64,000 nt of DNA from Limnobaculum xujianqingii (GCF_013394855.1 NZ_JABMLK010000001.1:620001-684000), one strand, 5' to 3'; counted from the stretch's first letter, positions 18,177-26,987 are shown. Program-made: numbers and translations. Notes: generated from the letters alone by a model not told the origin.

Positions 18177-18498
18177 GGGAAATACTCCGTTCACGTTGTT
18201 GTTTGAGTTGTTCCAGTTCACGCGCCTGTTGCTGGTTTTTAACCTGAAGCTGTTCACTGAGGTTGTGGTATGCCTGCTGGCGACTGACCGCCACCTTCAG
18301 GGCATCATTATGTTGTTCGGTGGTGGTGCGCTGTGCTTCACTGAAGGTCAGCGAAGCTGTAATGAGCGCCTGTTCGGCGGCGGCGACTTGAGGCTTCAGG
18401 CGGTTTTCTGTCATGGACATTCCCAGAGCAAAACCAAACGCCAGCGCCGACACCACAAAAAATAACTCCCAGATGTAGGTACGTAAGAGGTTAATCAT
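17896..18498 (-). CDS. Rz-like inner-membrane spanin
   Basis: The 200-residue protein starts MINLLRTYIWELFFVVSALA, a single N-terminal membrane anchor. A long coiled-coil-like periplasmic region with repeated Q, E and R follows. It encloses the Rz1 frame, as in classic Rz/Rz1 pairs. ATG 18498 is selected because it immediately starts the membrane segment and overlaps the holin-like gene end. Confidence 0.82.
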   Translation of the reverse strand: MINLLRTYIWELFFVVSALAFGFALGMSMTENRLKPQVAAAEQALITASLTFSEAQRTTTEQHNDALKVAVSRQQAYHNLSEQLQVKNQQQARELEQLKQQRERSISHAVSRDGQAYTGLGPDGLRLYTAALGYSTATSNGHLPPYSGNTDDVTHPTSRTGIGRPSDVTETRERLRSVGDDAGKPAHSDSSVGRRTEPGQ

Positions 18499-18733
18499 GA
18501 CCAGGTCCCTCCCGTTCTTCCCGGGCACGCTTAATGGATGCCTGTTTGGATGCCTGATTTTGAGCCACCCAGGCGGTGAGATAGCCGATAAACAGCCATT
18601 CATCCATGGTGCCATGCCAGGCACACCACAACAGTACCGATGTCGAAGCGATAAACGCCCCGGCCAGGGTGGTATCGGACAATGACAATCTACCTGAAGG
18701 GGTCGCGATTAATTGTTTAAGCGTGTGAAACAT
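18491..18733 (-). CDS. Holin-like small membrane protein (DUF2644 type)
   Basis: This 80-residue protein has two probable membrane segments (TTLAGAFIASTSVLLWCAW and WLFIGYLTAWVAQ) and a charged tail with KRAREEREG. Its place between the endolysin and the spanins suggests a holin. The family label is from memory of Mu-like phages, and the function is inferred from topology. Confidence 0.6.
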   Translation of the reverse strand: MFHTLKQLIATPSGRLSLSDTTLAGAFIASTSVLLWCAWHGTMDEWLFIGYLTAWVAQNQASKQASIKRAREEREGPGHD

Positions 18734-18989
18734 GCGGCCCCCGGTAACTCATAGAGGTATCACGATGCAGGCGAATATCCTGCGCACTGACACTGTGCCA
18801 GCCCTGTTTAAATACGGCCTGATACGTGCCGTGATGGCTGAATAAAGGGACCATTGAGGTATCGAGTCCGGACAGTTCCCGATCCAGACGAGCATCCCGC
18901 CCGGCTTCGTATGCCTGACGGTAGCGCGGGTGACGCAGTGCCGGCTGGCTTTTGAGTAACAGCCGTTCAGGAATGGCGCGGGGTATCAT
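18717..18989 (-). CDS. Uncharacterised lysis-region protein
   Basis: The 90-residue protein is basic, with no membrane segment; it contains LRHPRYRQAYEAGRDARLD and YQAVFKQGWHSV. It overlaps the endolysin gene by four bases and the holin-like gene by 17, so it is surely translated with them. I do not recognise a family. Similar small genes lie between endolysin and holin in other Mu-like phages. Confidence 0.6.
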   Translation of the reverse strand: MIPRAIPERLLLKSQPALRHPRYRQAYEAGRDARLDRELSGLDTSMVPLFSHHGTYQAVFKQGWHSVSAQDIRLHRDTSMSYRGPHVSHA

Positions 18990-19501
18990 CCGACCACCTC
19001 TTCAACGGCCAACATCAGGCTATCCAGGCGATTAAACCAGCCACTGATAAACTTAGCCTGAGAGGGATTGCTCGCAACGATACGGGCATAAGTACGGCCG
19101 CGCTGAGTCAGGATGCGCTGACAGATGAATCGCACGCTTACCATAGTGGTGTTGGCGGAAATCAGGGTTCGCTGCCCGATAATGCCATCATCAGTCACAC
19201 CCAGTGCACGTTGTAACTGCTGAATGGCCGTTGTTGAGCCGTGCTGGACGATACCGTCAAAGACCATCAGGGAAATACCCGGCGGCAACTGGTCACACTT
19301 GGCTTTTAGCCAGTAGTCACGGTAATAGATGTCTGTCGCCTGTTCTTCGGTCAGGGTGGCAATATTCAGGTGAGGATAAGCTCGCTTTGAGATACCGTAT
19401 TTAGTCTCACCGCCACGGTCTGCGGGGTCATTAACGTAACCGCCTTCAGCTCTGAGCAGATAATCAAGGGCATGGATAAAGGTAACGCTGTAAGGTTTCA
19501 T
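18986..19501 (-). CDS. Endolysin, GH108 muramidase
   Basis: The 171-residue protein begins MKPYSVTFIHALDYLLRAEGGYVNDPADRGGETKYGIS, given here in parts: the hallmark of glycoside hydrolase family 108, EGGYVNDPADRGGETKYGIS, begins at Glu19, the likely catalytic acid. A C-terminal peptidoglycan-binding-like segment has QLQRALGVTDDGIIGQRT. It degrades the cell wall at lysis. No signal sequence is seen, so it needs a holin. Confidence 0.9.
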   Translation of the reverse strand: MKPYSVTFIHALDYLLRAEGGYVNDPADRGGETKYGISKRAYPHLNIATLTEEQATDIYYRDYWLKAKCDQLPPGISLMVFDGIVQHGSTTAIQQLQRALGVTDDGIIGQRTLISANTTMVSVRFICQRILTQRGRTYARIVASNPSQAKFISGWFNRLDSLMLAVEEVVG

Positions 19502-19576
19502 AATGGCAACCGGTTAATAAGGGATAGCTCATCATGACGTAGGCGGTGGGTGGTTTGGGTTTGTAACCCTTCACAC

Positions 19577-19600
19577 AAAAAAGCCCTCAGAAAGAGGGCT
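19577..19600 (-). terminator. Rho-independent terminator after the Mor/C gene
   Basis: On the minus strand AGCCCTC-TTTCT-GAGGGCT is followed by TTTTT. The 7-bp stem and U-run sit 33 bases past the activator stop and before the endolysin, so lysis and late genes need their own promoter in the 75-bp gap that follows. Confidence 0.85.
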
Positions 19601-19632
19601 CAGAGCACTATAAATCAGTTTAAATAATCTGG

Positions 19633-20073
19633 CTATGACTCTTTACCAAACAGCGTCAACTGGTGACGGTTACGGTGCAGCACCATCTGGTCTTTGACTA
19701 TCTGGTAAACCCGGCTGTCAGTTAGCTTATAACGGTCTGCCAGTGCGGAGATATCCCCGTTACCACGGGTATAGTCGTGGTAAAGCATATTATCACGAAT
19801 GGCGGTTTTTAACCGGTCACCCACCGGCAGGTAACAAGAACGGCCACCGTAATAATGTGCCAGGGTTGCCACCAGTTTACCCGCCTGAGACAAGGCTTTG
19901 TCTTCTTGTTCGCCCTGGCGTTTTAGCTCACAACAAAACAGGTCAATCAGTCCCGCCAGCATCTGCCCCCAGTATTTACCGGTTTCAGCCGGTGGGATGT
20001 TGTCGAGTCGGTCGAGCAGTTCGCCGAGTTCCTGATGGTCAGGCGCGAACAGGTCGAGGTTATCGTCTTTCAT
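19633..20073 (-). CDS. Mor/C family late or middle transcription activator
   Basis: The 146-residue protein has the Mor/C layout: an acidic helical dimerisation part, then a C-terminal helix-turn-helix with ALADRYKLTDSRVYQIVK. A YYGGRSCYLPVGD strand region lies between them. Mor and C activate Mu middle and late promoters with sigma-70 polymerase. Only one such gene is seen here, directly before the lysis block, so it may do the job of C. It overlaps the GemA gene end. Confidence 0.88.
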   Translation of the reverse strand: MKDDNLDLFAPDHQELGELLDRLDNIPPAETGKYWGQMLAGLIDLFCCELKRQGEQEDKALSQAGKLVATLAHYYGGRSCYLPVGDRLKTAIRDNMLYHDYTRGNGDISALADRYKLTDSRVYQIVKDQMVLHRNRHQLTLFGKES

Positions 20074-20822
20074 CGTACAGTCCTCATGATAACGGAGTGA
20101 CAGGTTACAATGCGCATAAACTGCTTACGGCACACCGGACAACCGATCAGCGAGTCCCATTTCTCCGCCCGGTCAGTTGGCGCAGGCGTTTCAAAACGAA
20201 AACCACAGCAGGGGAAAGACGACGTCAGCATAAAGTCACCACGTGCCCGACAATTATTTAGATATTCATCAAGCTGGCGGATACGTTCATATACACCAGT
20301 AATCGCATCATACGAACGGACTTCGTCACCGTTCCTGTTGGTCGGTAACACAATGCGGCGGGTTTTTAATATCCCTTTAATCAGGCGCAGGTGCCAGGCT
20401 TTCAAAGCTTCAAGCACCTTGTAAGCAAGGTGTGCATCCAGCCAGCCCACCTCAGCCACACCGATACCATTCAACCGTTTGGTCTGGCGCATGACGTAAG
20501 CATTCAGCGAGGACTCGTCAGGTCGGGTGACAAACCCTTGCTCGTGCATGGTTAGCCAGATGGCGCGGATTTTGGCGATTTCCGGCGCTTTGTTTTTTCC
20601 CTGGCTGTTCGGGCTAATGTGTGCGCCTTTCTTCTTATTGAACTTAGGTTTAAATCCGGCTTCTTCAAAAGACTGGTAAACGGTTTGCAGTTCACCATAA
20701 GTCATCTCAGAACATGACCTTTTACCTGTGATAGCCTGGAGTTTTGCCCGGTAAGTTTCCATATCCAATTTGAACTCTTTCTTTGCGATATGAATACGTG
20801 TCAGTAACTGTGATTTGGTCAT
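20070..20822 (-). CDS. GemA-like protein (Mu gp16, DUF1018) with zinc-ribbon-like tail
   Basis: The N-terminal 150 residues match DUF1018/GemA (YRAKLQAITGKRSCSEMTYGEL, later WLDAHLAYKVLEALKAW). About 95 more residues follow, with SSFPCCGFRF and GCPVCRKQF, two Cys pairs 26-28 residues apart that could hold zinc. GemA affects host gyrase expression and DNA supercoiling in Mu. The tail exceeds the usual family length and may be a fused module. ATG 20822 is part of a TGATG junction with the gene upstream. Confidence 0.78.
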   Translation of the reverse strand: MTKSQLLTRIHIAKKEFKLDMETYRAKLQAITGKRSCSEMTYGELQTVYQSFEEAGFKPKFNKKKGAHISPNSQGKNKAPEIAKIRAIWLTMHEQGFVTRPDESSLNAYVMRQTKRLNGIGVAEVGWLDAHLAYKVLEALKAWHLRLIKGILKTRRIVLPTNRNGDEVRSYDAITGVYERIRQLDEYLNNCRARGDFMLTSSFPCCGFRFETPAPTDRAEKWDSLIGCPVCRKQFMRIVTCHSVIMRTVR

Positions 20823-21076
20823 CACTTACCCCCTTCAACCAGCGTCCAGACAATGTTATTCCCGTCCTGATTAACGGATGTCAGTAGCCCTCTGTGTTCC
20901 ATATCCCGCATGTATTTTCTGATAACACAAGTAGGGATACTGAACTGAGGCACCATGTCTGATATCAGTAAGCGGATTAACCACGTTGCCGCCCGGTAAG
21001 GTTTGTGCTGGTAACGACCGGCTATTTTTATTGCCTTGATAATGTCACTGTCATTGAGTTGGTATGGTTTAGTCAT
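20822..21076 (-). CDS. Small winged-helix-like early protein
   Basis: This 84-residue protein (MTKPYQLNDSDIIKAIKIAG) has helix patterns and a closing segment HRGLLTSVNQDGNNIVWTL that looks like a wing. Its role is unknown. The ATG at 21076 overlaps the preceding gene and follows a GGGGG ribosome site. Confidence 0.55.
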   Translation of the reverse strand: MTKPYQLNDSDIIKAIKIAGRYQHKPYRAATWLIRLLISDMVPQFSIPTCVIRKYMRDMEHRGLLTSVNQDGNNIVWTLVEGGK

Positions 21077-21362
21077 CACGGCCCCCTAAAATAAAGGTGC
21101 GAAACAGGAAGCGCCACCAGAACGATAACGGCATACGGTTACATAACGCGTAAGACAGCTCCTGATTGCGGCGCGCCAGTTCCTGACGCTTCGCCTTATC
21201 GCGAGCTTCGTCGGCATCCCGAGCCAGTAACAAGGTTTCCAGCACGAAATAGTCGTTAAACTCAACATAAGAGCCGGTCGGGTTTTCGCGCATGAAGGCA
21301 ATCTCGGCGCTCATGTGGATGCTGCAATCGGGTGTGTAGCGTTTGAGTACGGATTTTTTCAT
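21069..21362 (-). CDS. Uncharacterised early protein
   Basis: The 97-residue protein begins MKKSVLKRYTPDCSIHMSAE. It contains a helical Arg/Glu/Ala-rich region (ARDADEARDKAKRQELARR) and a hydrophobic C-terminus with LSFWWRFLFRTFILGG. I recognise no family. It is part of an unbroken series of overlapping early genes, so expression is likely. Confidence 0.55.
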   Translation of the reverse strand: MKKSVLKRYTPDCSIHMSAEIAFMRENPTGSYVEFNDYFVLETLLLARDADEARDKAKRQELARRNQELSYALCNRMPLSFWWRFLFRTFILGGRDD

Positions 21363-21502
21363 TTGATTTTTACCCCTCTGACTCCAATCATCTGACTAAA
21401 TACCCAGGGAGCAAAACGACCCAGACCAATACCCGTCCACTCTGATAACACCCAAACCTGTAACCAGAACCATTGCCAGGCTTTTAAACGATAACGATTC
21501 AT
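21359..21502 (-). CDS. Small hydrophobic early protein (47 residues)
   Basis: From ATG 21502 the frame reads MNRYRLKAWQWFWLQVWVLS and then EWTGIGLGRFAPWVFSQMIG, rich in Trp. It overlaps the genes on both sides by four bases (ATGA-type joins), the main reason to call it. It could be a membrane-associated peptide. Confidence 0.5.
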   Translation of the reverse strand: MNRYRLKAWQWFWLQVWVLSEWTGIGLGRFAPWVFSQMIGVRGVKIK

Positions 21503-21966
21503 GCTGCACCTCCCTGACGACTCCAGCCGCGATCGAGCGCGGCCATACAGAACTGCGCCCGGTGGTGGCAATACTCGATATTGATATCCAGCGCCGCTAA
21601 TCCTTTAGCCTGTAGCCAGAGGGGAACAGCGTTGTCATAGTCTGCGGCTTTCTCTCGTTCGACAGCCTGTGCCGCTATATCAGGAAACAGACGCTCGACG
21701 GTTTCGGACAGAACAGAGGCAGCGTTCTGATAATCCTTTTCGGTGCGTGGCTTTTTGGCTTTTCGCTCACCTTCAGGTAGTAAACGGTAACTGCGGTTCT
21801 TGCCTTTCCAACCACGCCCGACAACATCATTATTGATGTTATGTCTTAACAACATACCAATCTGGTCGGTCGGAATACCGGTGTGCTGATACAGTTCATA
21901 CGCTGTTAATTCGCCATAAACCTGTAGGGTCTGCCGCAGGGTTTCAACCTTTGAGATGATTTCCAT
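21499..21966 (-). CDS. PerC/ANR-like regulatory protein with HTH
   Basis: The 155-residue protein has an N-terminal winged-helix-like domain (YGELTAYELYQHTGIPTDQIGMLL) and a C-terminal helical segment (NAVPLWLQAKGLAALDI then a CHHRAQFCMAALDRG end) with the PerC-type pattern. Such proteins are common in enterobacterial phage early regions and act on transcription. The exact target is not known. Confidence 0.6.
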   Translation of the reverse strand: MEIISKVETLRQTLQVYGELTAYELYQHTGIPTDQIGMLLRHNINNDVVGRGWKGKNRSYRLLPEGERKAKKPRTEKDYQNAASVLSETVERLFPDIAAQAVEREKAADYDNAVPLWLQAKGLAALDINIEYCHHRAQFCMAALDRGWSRQGGAA

Positions 21967-22436
21967 TATGATTTTTCCTCTGGTTTATAGCTGTCGATGT
22001 TCAGCAAAAAGCGCAGCGCCATCGCGCCGACCTGGATGGCATCGGAGCGCATAAGAGCTCTGGGAGCTGCATAGAAATGAAAGTCAAGAGAGGCTTGAGT
22101 CAGCCCTCCAGTGATGTCATTAAGGATGGCTGAAGCGTGAATAGCATCCGTCGGCCAGAAGGACTGCGCCTCGACAGCGCGATGTAGCTCAGCTTTAAGC
22201 TCCAGTAAAAGGAGTGATAACGGCGAATCAGTTGGTACTGAATGATTGACCGCACGGCGATTCCATGCCGCAATAGCCATTTCTATCTTGTTCCTCCCCA
22301 CCATCTGAGCAGATTGTGCATCGCACGAATAACAGCGAGCGATAGCGGAGCGTTCAGGGCAGTCATCTTCATATTGAGCAAATACCCCAATGTCGTGACT
22401 GCCGCAGAACGGACAAGGTAAGAGATTAGTATTCAT
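21966..22436 (-). CDS. Lar-like restriction alleviation domain protein
   Basis: Residues 1-62 resemble Lar restriction alleviation proteins: LLPCPFCGSHDIGVF, then ARCYSCDAQSAQ and IEMAIAAWNRR. The Cys pairs form a likely zinc ribbon. Lar of Rac prophage protects DNA from host type I enzymes by changing modification. The remaining 95 residues are helical and unassigned. It overlaps its neighbours by one to four bases. Confidence 0.7.
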   Translation of the reverse strand: MNTNLLPCPFCGSHDIGVFAQYEDDCPERSAIARCYSCDAQSAQMVGRNKIEMAIAAWNRRAVNHSVPTDSPLSLLLLELKAELHRAVEAQSFWPTDAIHASAILNDITGGLTQASLDFHFYAAPRALMRSDAIQVGAMALRFLLNIDSYKPEEKS

Positions 22437-22894
22437 AGCGGTAAAATCTCCCAGGTCATTGCATTGGCAGAGTCTGGACTGGTCACTCTGAAACTGATTG
22501 TCTCCTCAAAAAATAAACCTTGTAACGGGCAGTGTTCGTCCAGCCAGTTAGCCAGCAAACATTCCAGCTCTGCCTGCTGGCTCAGCTTAAGGTCGCATTC
22601 GTCACTGGCATCACCAACACTCAAAAGGCCATCCAGTCTTTTGCGAAGAGTGGTAACAATATCAACGGCATCAATTACGCCAAGATAACTATGTCCGTAT
22701 GTGGGCTTACCTAAATAACAACGCTCACCTAGATCGGGAGTATAAATTTTTAAGGCACACATGATGGCTTCTTCCGGCGATTGAGACAGTAAAACCGGTA
22801 GTCGATAAAACTTGCTGTACCCCTCTCGGTAAAAGTACCAGTTTGTTGGTTCGGAATGCGCACAGCCAACTGCGTTAGTATTTCGAGATTTCAT
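22433..22894 (-). CDS. Uncharacterised early protein
   Basis: The 153-residue protein starts MKSRNTNAVGCAHSEPTNWY and has an acidic middle with a CDLKLSQQAELECLLANWLD segment. I recognise no family. It overlaps the Lar-like gene by four bases. The 96-bp gap upstream holds several GTTTAAAT-type motifs. Confidence 0.5.
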   Translation of the reverse strand: MKSRNTNAVGCAHSEPTNWYFYREGYSKFYRLPVLLSQSPEEAIMCALKIYTPDLGERCYLGKPTYGHSYLGVIDAVDIVTTLRKRLDGLLSVGDASDECDLKLSQQAELECLLANWLDEHCPLQGLFFEETISFRVTSPDSANAMTWEILPL

Positions 22895-22990
22895 ATTTAG
22901 TTTCCTTGTTTTAGGCGTAGCCGCGCCCCGGCGGGTTTACGCCAAATAAAAATTAATGTGTGTTTAAATAACGTTTAAATCAGTGTTAAA

Positions 22991-23260
22991 TCAGAATTCC
23001 AAATAATAAAGCGGTGTTCTGACTACGGGCCCGATAGTGGAAAATGGACCTGGTTTTTCCTGTTTGATGTCGGCAATAGAAATAATGTGCAGCGCCTTGA
23101 TTGGGACAAACCATGGGTTGCGGTTAATTTCTACCATCGGCTCAGTATCGCCACAGTCATGCGCCGGTGCTGTTGTACGAACAACCCGCTGACCGTGAAT
23201 GGTGCGGTAATAAAATAATGAGCGCGCCGGGTACTGCTGATTAAATTGCTGTGCGTTCAT
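22991..23260 (-). CDS. Uncharacterised early protein
   Basis: From ATG 23260 this 89-residue protein reads MNAQQFNQQYPARSLFYYRT and ends VRTPLYYLEF. A middle segment with INRNPWFVPIKALHIISIADI looks like a small beta-rich domain. ATG 23260 is chosen over GTG 23272 because an AGGGG site lies 11 bases upstream of the ATG, whereas it would touch the GTG. Confidence 0.55.
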   Translation of the reverse strand: MNAQQFNQQYPARSLFYYRTIHGQRVVRTTAPAHDCGDTEPMVEINRNPWFVPIKALHIISIADIKQEKPGPFSTIGPVVRTPLYYLEF

Positions 23261-23262
23261 AA

Positions 23263-23469
23263 TTAATGACACCCCTTACTTTTAGCTATCTCAATAAGCA
23301 TCTTTTGCGCCACGGCACCCGTTGCCGGAATAACTTTCTCCAGCGTATCCAGATAGAGCTTTACGATATCCTTAAGCGCTTCGTGACCGGCCGCATCGAT
23401 TTGATGATGGATCCCGTCCTTTCCGGGGATAACCCGGATAATAATCGCCATGATTTCTTTCTCTTTCAC
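23263..23469 (-). CDS. Small early protein after MuB
   Basis: The 68-residue protein starts at GTG 23469 (KEKEIMAIIIRVIPG follows). The GTG has a strong GGAG site seven bases upstream, overlapping the end of MuB; the next ATG at 23451 has only a poor site. Helices follow (LKDIVKLYLDTLEKVIP). Its place right after B matches the small kil-type genes of Mu, but no sequence match is claimed. Confidence 0.55.
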   Translation of the reverse strand: MKEKEIMAIIIRVIPGKDGIHHQIDAAGHEALKDIVKLYLDTLEKVIPATGAVAQKMLIEIAKSKGCH

Positions 23470-23471
23470 AA

Positions 23472-24398
23472 TTAAACTCCTTCCAAATCTTTAACAGCAG
23501 CACGGATATGACGCTCAGATAAGGCTTCATCAGCGCCCTGGGCGATGATGGCAGCAAGATCGAGCGTGGTGGATACGGTTCGCAATGCACCACTCTTGGC
23601 GGCCAGCTTATGGATTAGCTCGCGTTCTTTGCGGCCGTTGAGTTGCCATGCGTCCGCGATGGCGTCAACGTCGCCAGTGCGCACACCTTCAATCACTATC
23701 TTTTTAGAGATACGGGAGAACAACCGCGCATAGTCCACACTGCGGGAATTGCCGCCGGTGAGTTTGGAATACACTTTATGGTTACCGCACAAAGCCAGAC
23801 CGATACCGGTTTCTTCCTGAAGCAGGCGCAGTTCCTCATAAACGTCATAATCAAGATGGTCAGATTCATCAACAATGAGCAGACCTTTCGTACCGGTAAT
23901 GCGACGGCGGATAGTTCGGCATAACGGGCCAGCACGGCGAGGCGCATCAGATAGCCCCAGCGCATCCGCAAACTCGCTCAGACATTCCACCAGTGACGAG
24001 GTGGACGGCTTGATAGTAATGAGCCAGACATTCGGGTTACGTTCGGAGAACTCACGTAAGGCAACTGTTTTACCCACGCCAGGGTTACCGTAAATGATGG
24101 CGATACGCTGCGCTCCTTGTGCATAAACCAATGCACGCCAGATATCTGAGACGATTTTCGTTTCAATAAACCGGGGAGCAGTAACCACTGCCGCCACTGA
24201 CTGACGGGCTGCACGGTTTTCGAGCCACTTATCCAGCTTCAGAGCTACTTCAGCACTGTCACCGGGATAGGTTCCGCGCAAGAACTGAGACAAGGCAGAA
24301 GTAGAAACAGTGCTTTCGCTGGCAATGGTGGCAGCGGTTAGTTGTTCTTTGTCCCTGATTGCTATGACAGCAGCGCGGGTTTCTTCAATAGTATTCAT
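23472..24398 (-). CDS. MuB-like target DNA activator ATPase
   Basis: The 308-residue AAA+ protein has an N-terminal helix-turn-helix (STSALSQFLRGTYPG), Walker A GNPGVGKT at residues 104-111 and Walker B LLIVDESD at 173-180, plus a C-terminal helical domain. MuB coats target DNA and activates the transposase. It follows the A gene by 16 bases. It looks intact, unlike the transposase. Confidence 0.93.
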   Translation of the reverse strand: MNTIEETRAAVIAIRDKEQLTAATIASESTVSTSALSQFLRGTYPGDSAEVALKLDKWLENRAARQSVAAVVTAPRFIETKIVSDIWRALVYAQGAQRIAIIYGNPGVGKTVALREFSERNPNVWLITIKPSTSSLVECLSEFADALGLSDAPRRAGPLCRTIRRRITGTKGLLIVDESDHLDYDVYEELRLLQEETGIGLALCGNHKVYSKLTGGNSRSVDYARLFSRISKKIVIEGVRTGDVDAIADAWQLNGRKERELIHKLAAKSGALRTVSTTLDLAAIIAQGADEALSERHIRAAVKDLEGV

Positions 24399-24414
24399 CG
24401 TGTTTCTCCTGGTA

Positions 24415-26498
24415 TTAAATCTGGTCGTCTAGCTGTTTACGGTACAGGCGGTCTATACCGGCGCTGAATGCGCTATCGACATCAATATCGACGGGTTCTT
24501 CGACTGATTGCTCTACCGCAACAACATTACCAATAGTGCGATAGACGTTATTGTTCAGGCGCTCCTCTTCCACGGGTGATAACAATGTACGGTTACCTTC
24601 GGCCTCAGCCAGACGGATTTTTTCTTCAGCACGATTACGCATACCTTTGATGCGCTGCTGGCGCTGATGGTATTCGGCAGTAACAGCAAAGGCGGCTTTC
24701 TTGTTGCCATCCCAAACAGCATCACAGATATAGGTACCATCCATGCGGCGCACGATGACGCGATTTGCATCATGGATGTCATAGCTGACCAGTACCTGAT
24801 TACCGTGCTCATGGTTCAGGTCTAAGGAATAATAGAAGTTATTGAACAGGCGGACTTCACAGCGGTTCACGGTACGTTCAATCTGTGGCATGAACATGTC
24901 GCGAAGCTCCACGTCTGACAGCCACTCAATCGCGGTCTTGTCCTGTTCCAGTTTGTAGCGGCGGAACTGCGCGGGGGTGAAGTGTTCACCGCTGTCCGTT
25001 TTCGGTAGTTCGCTGTGCGGTCGATTGTTGTACCACTCGATACCGGACTCAATTGCAGCAACCAGTTCATCCCATGAAGGCAACCCTTGCAGGGCGCGTT
25101 TTTGTACAGGTGTCAACTCCCGGCCTTTGCGTTGTGCGTTTAAGGCGGAGGTCAGCGTCTTACCCATACGGCGTACAGTATTACGGTCAGCCCCGGTACC
25201 GTAATAGGTGGCGAACTGGCGAGATATGCGCATAGCTAAGGAACGGTTCAGACGTTCGATGATACCCCGGCCTTGTGGGTTCTCAGGAATACCAGTGCGG
25301 TGGTCAATGCCTAAGCGCGGCAGTATCCCGGTGATATCAGCATCAAAGGTATTGTTTGTTTCACCACCGCCGTTATCAGAGTAATAGATAAACGGCTTGC
25401 CTTCCTTCTTGATGCCATAGCGAAGCGCATCAGCAACAGCAATCACGCTCTCTGACAGCGCCAGACTCCAACCAGTAATAAAGCGGCACGAACCGTCCAT
25501 GACGAAGGTCACTTCAGGGGTAAACGGGTTACCGTGGTCAGGATGTGCAACTTTCATCTTCATGCCGTGACCGTCACCAATCCAGACATAATTGACCGGT
25601 AAACTGTTCCAGTCACGGCGAACAAAACCTTCAATCTGACGTGATTCACTGCCAGTAACCCGGCCTTGTTGCTTCACGACAGCGGGTAGCTTTTTCATCT
25701 GGTAGCAAATGGTATCGTAGGACGGAATAGCCGCCTGCATGTCCGGTTGGTCGGCATAGCGAGCGCACCATTCAGCCTTGAATGCTTCGTAAGCCTCGGT
25801 CATCAATATTCCGTTGGTATCCCTGTAGTGCGCCATGAAATCAGAGAACCATGGTATACTTCCAGTTTCACAGGTTGGCGCTTACCCGGAGCCAGTAAGA
25901 CCAGACGTTCAGCAGGTGAAGACGCCTTGTTGAAGTCAGCGACCCAACGCTTGAGGGTGATTTCACTAAGGGCGCGAGTCTTGCCTTTCTTGGCGTTGGC
26001 CTGAGCTGCGGCCTGTGTCAGGTGCGACGGTAAATCATTAGCCTGAGCCAGGCGGACAATCTCGCGGATAGCTTTGGCGCAACTGTAACCAGGTACCGCA
26101 CCCAGGCGCAGAACTTCGGAGACCAGAACGATACGGGCATCAGCGACGGTGCGCTGCGCTGCATTGAACTCAACCAGCTTTTGTTCCATCAGTGCCGGAC
26201 ACTGACGATAGAGGGCTATCTTGCTTTCGTCGCGGCCTTTGGCGGTTGGTGATACTGGAGCCGGAACGGTGGCGGAGATATCTGGCTTAGTCATCATCTG
26301 CTGAACAAAACGAGCGCGGACTTGTTCCTGAGCGGCAATAGGCAAACAGTCGATATGATATTCAAAGGCCTTGGAACCTTCACGCTTGCGACAAAGTGCA
26401 GGTGAACCATTAGCTGCGCGATCGAGTGCTTGACGGATACCTTTAGTGGTAACTGGCATCCCCGTTATTCCTACCAATTCTTTGACAGCAACAAACAT
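24415..26498 (-). pseudogene. MuA-like DDE transposase, frameshifted
   Basis: The gene is split in two frames. The N-terminal part (ATG 26498) has the MuA-type DNA-binding domain and ends LAPGKRQPVKLEVYHG with a stop at 25803. The C-terminal part holds the catalytic core in the next frame: counting from its ATG at 25836, Asp88 in IGDGHG, Asp154 in YYSDNGG and Glu194 in GIIERLNRSL. Just before that ATG the second frame reads IPWFSDFMAHYRDTNG, which continues the domain, so a single missing base near 25853-25860 explains the split. The intact protein would have about 694 residues. A sequencing error is possible; if real, the element cannot transpose by itself. Confidence 0.88.
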
Positions 26499-26507
26499 AA
26501 TCGCACC

Positions 26508-26714
26508 TTACCTTTTGAAGCCCATCATGCGTAGCCAGCTATTTAAGCGAGCCCGAGTTTTAAAGTGAGTCTCAGAGAGTTTGCTGCCAGCTTTGTAACT
26601 ACCATCGAAATGAATTTTCGTGTTAGCCGCAAACTGTTCAACCTTGGTGCTATATCCGCCTTGAACGCGATACAGCTTACCGGTGTACTTATCTGTGTAA
26701 ATGACGGTGCTCAT
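26508..26714 (-). CDS. Small early protein between Ner and transposase
   Basis: From ATG 26714 the frame reads MSTVIYTDKYTGKLYRVQGG with a basic C-terminus ending WLRMMGFKR. At 68 residues it is too short for a firm call. It lies one base after Ner and nine before A, clearly in the early operon. Function unknown. Confidence 0.5.
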   Translation of the reverse strand: MSTVIYTDKYTGKLYRVQGGYSTKVEQFAANTKIHFDGSYKAGSKLSETHFKTRARLNSWLRMMGFKR

Positions 26715-26715
26715 C

Positions 26716-26967
26716 TCATGCCACCTCACGATTAAAGCAGCGATTGCCCTGGTAACGGCTAGGCCAGATAACATCTGGCGGAACATCCAAAGCGCTGGCT
26801 ACGATTTGTTGGTAAGGGCGGCAAGGCGTACGCAAAACACTTTTGAGTGAGTCCTCGGCATATCCTGCCTGCACTGATAATTGGCGGAGTGTCAGACCGC
26901 GCTTTTCAAGAGCGGCCTTAATGTCGGCTGGATGCCAATCTGCATTCAGATCTTCTTTTCTTTTCAT
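26716..26967 (-). CDS. ner: Ner-like DNA-binding protein
   Basis: The 83-residue protein matches Ner of Mu and D108: ADWHPADIKAALEKRGLTLR, then a helix-turn-helix LSVQAGYAEDSLKSVL, and a PDVIWPSRY ending. Ner turns down early transcription and represses the repressor promoter. It is the first gene of the early operon, divergent from the repressor across a 163-bp operator region. Confidence 0.9.
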   Translation of the reverse strand: MKRKEDLNADWHPADIKAALEKRGLTLRQLSVQAGYAEDSLKSVLRTPCRPYQQIVASALDVPPDVIWPSRYQGNRCFNREVA

Positions 26968-26987
26968 GATTGCTTTATCCTAAAAAA

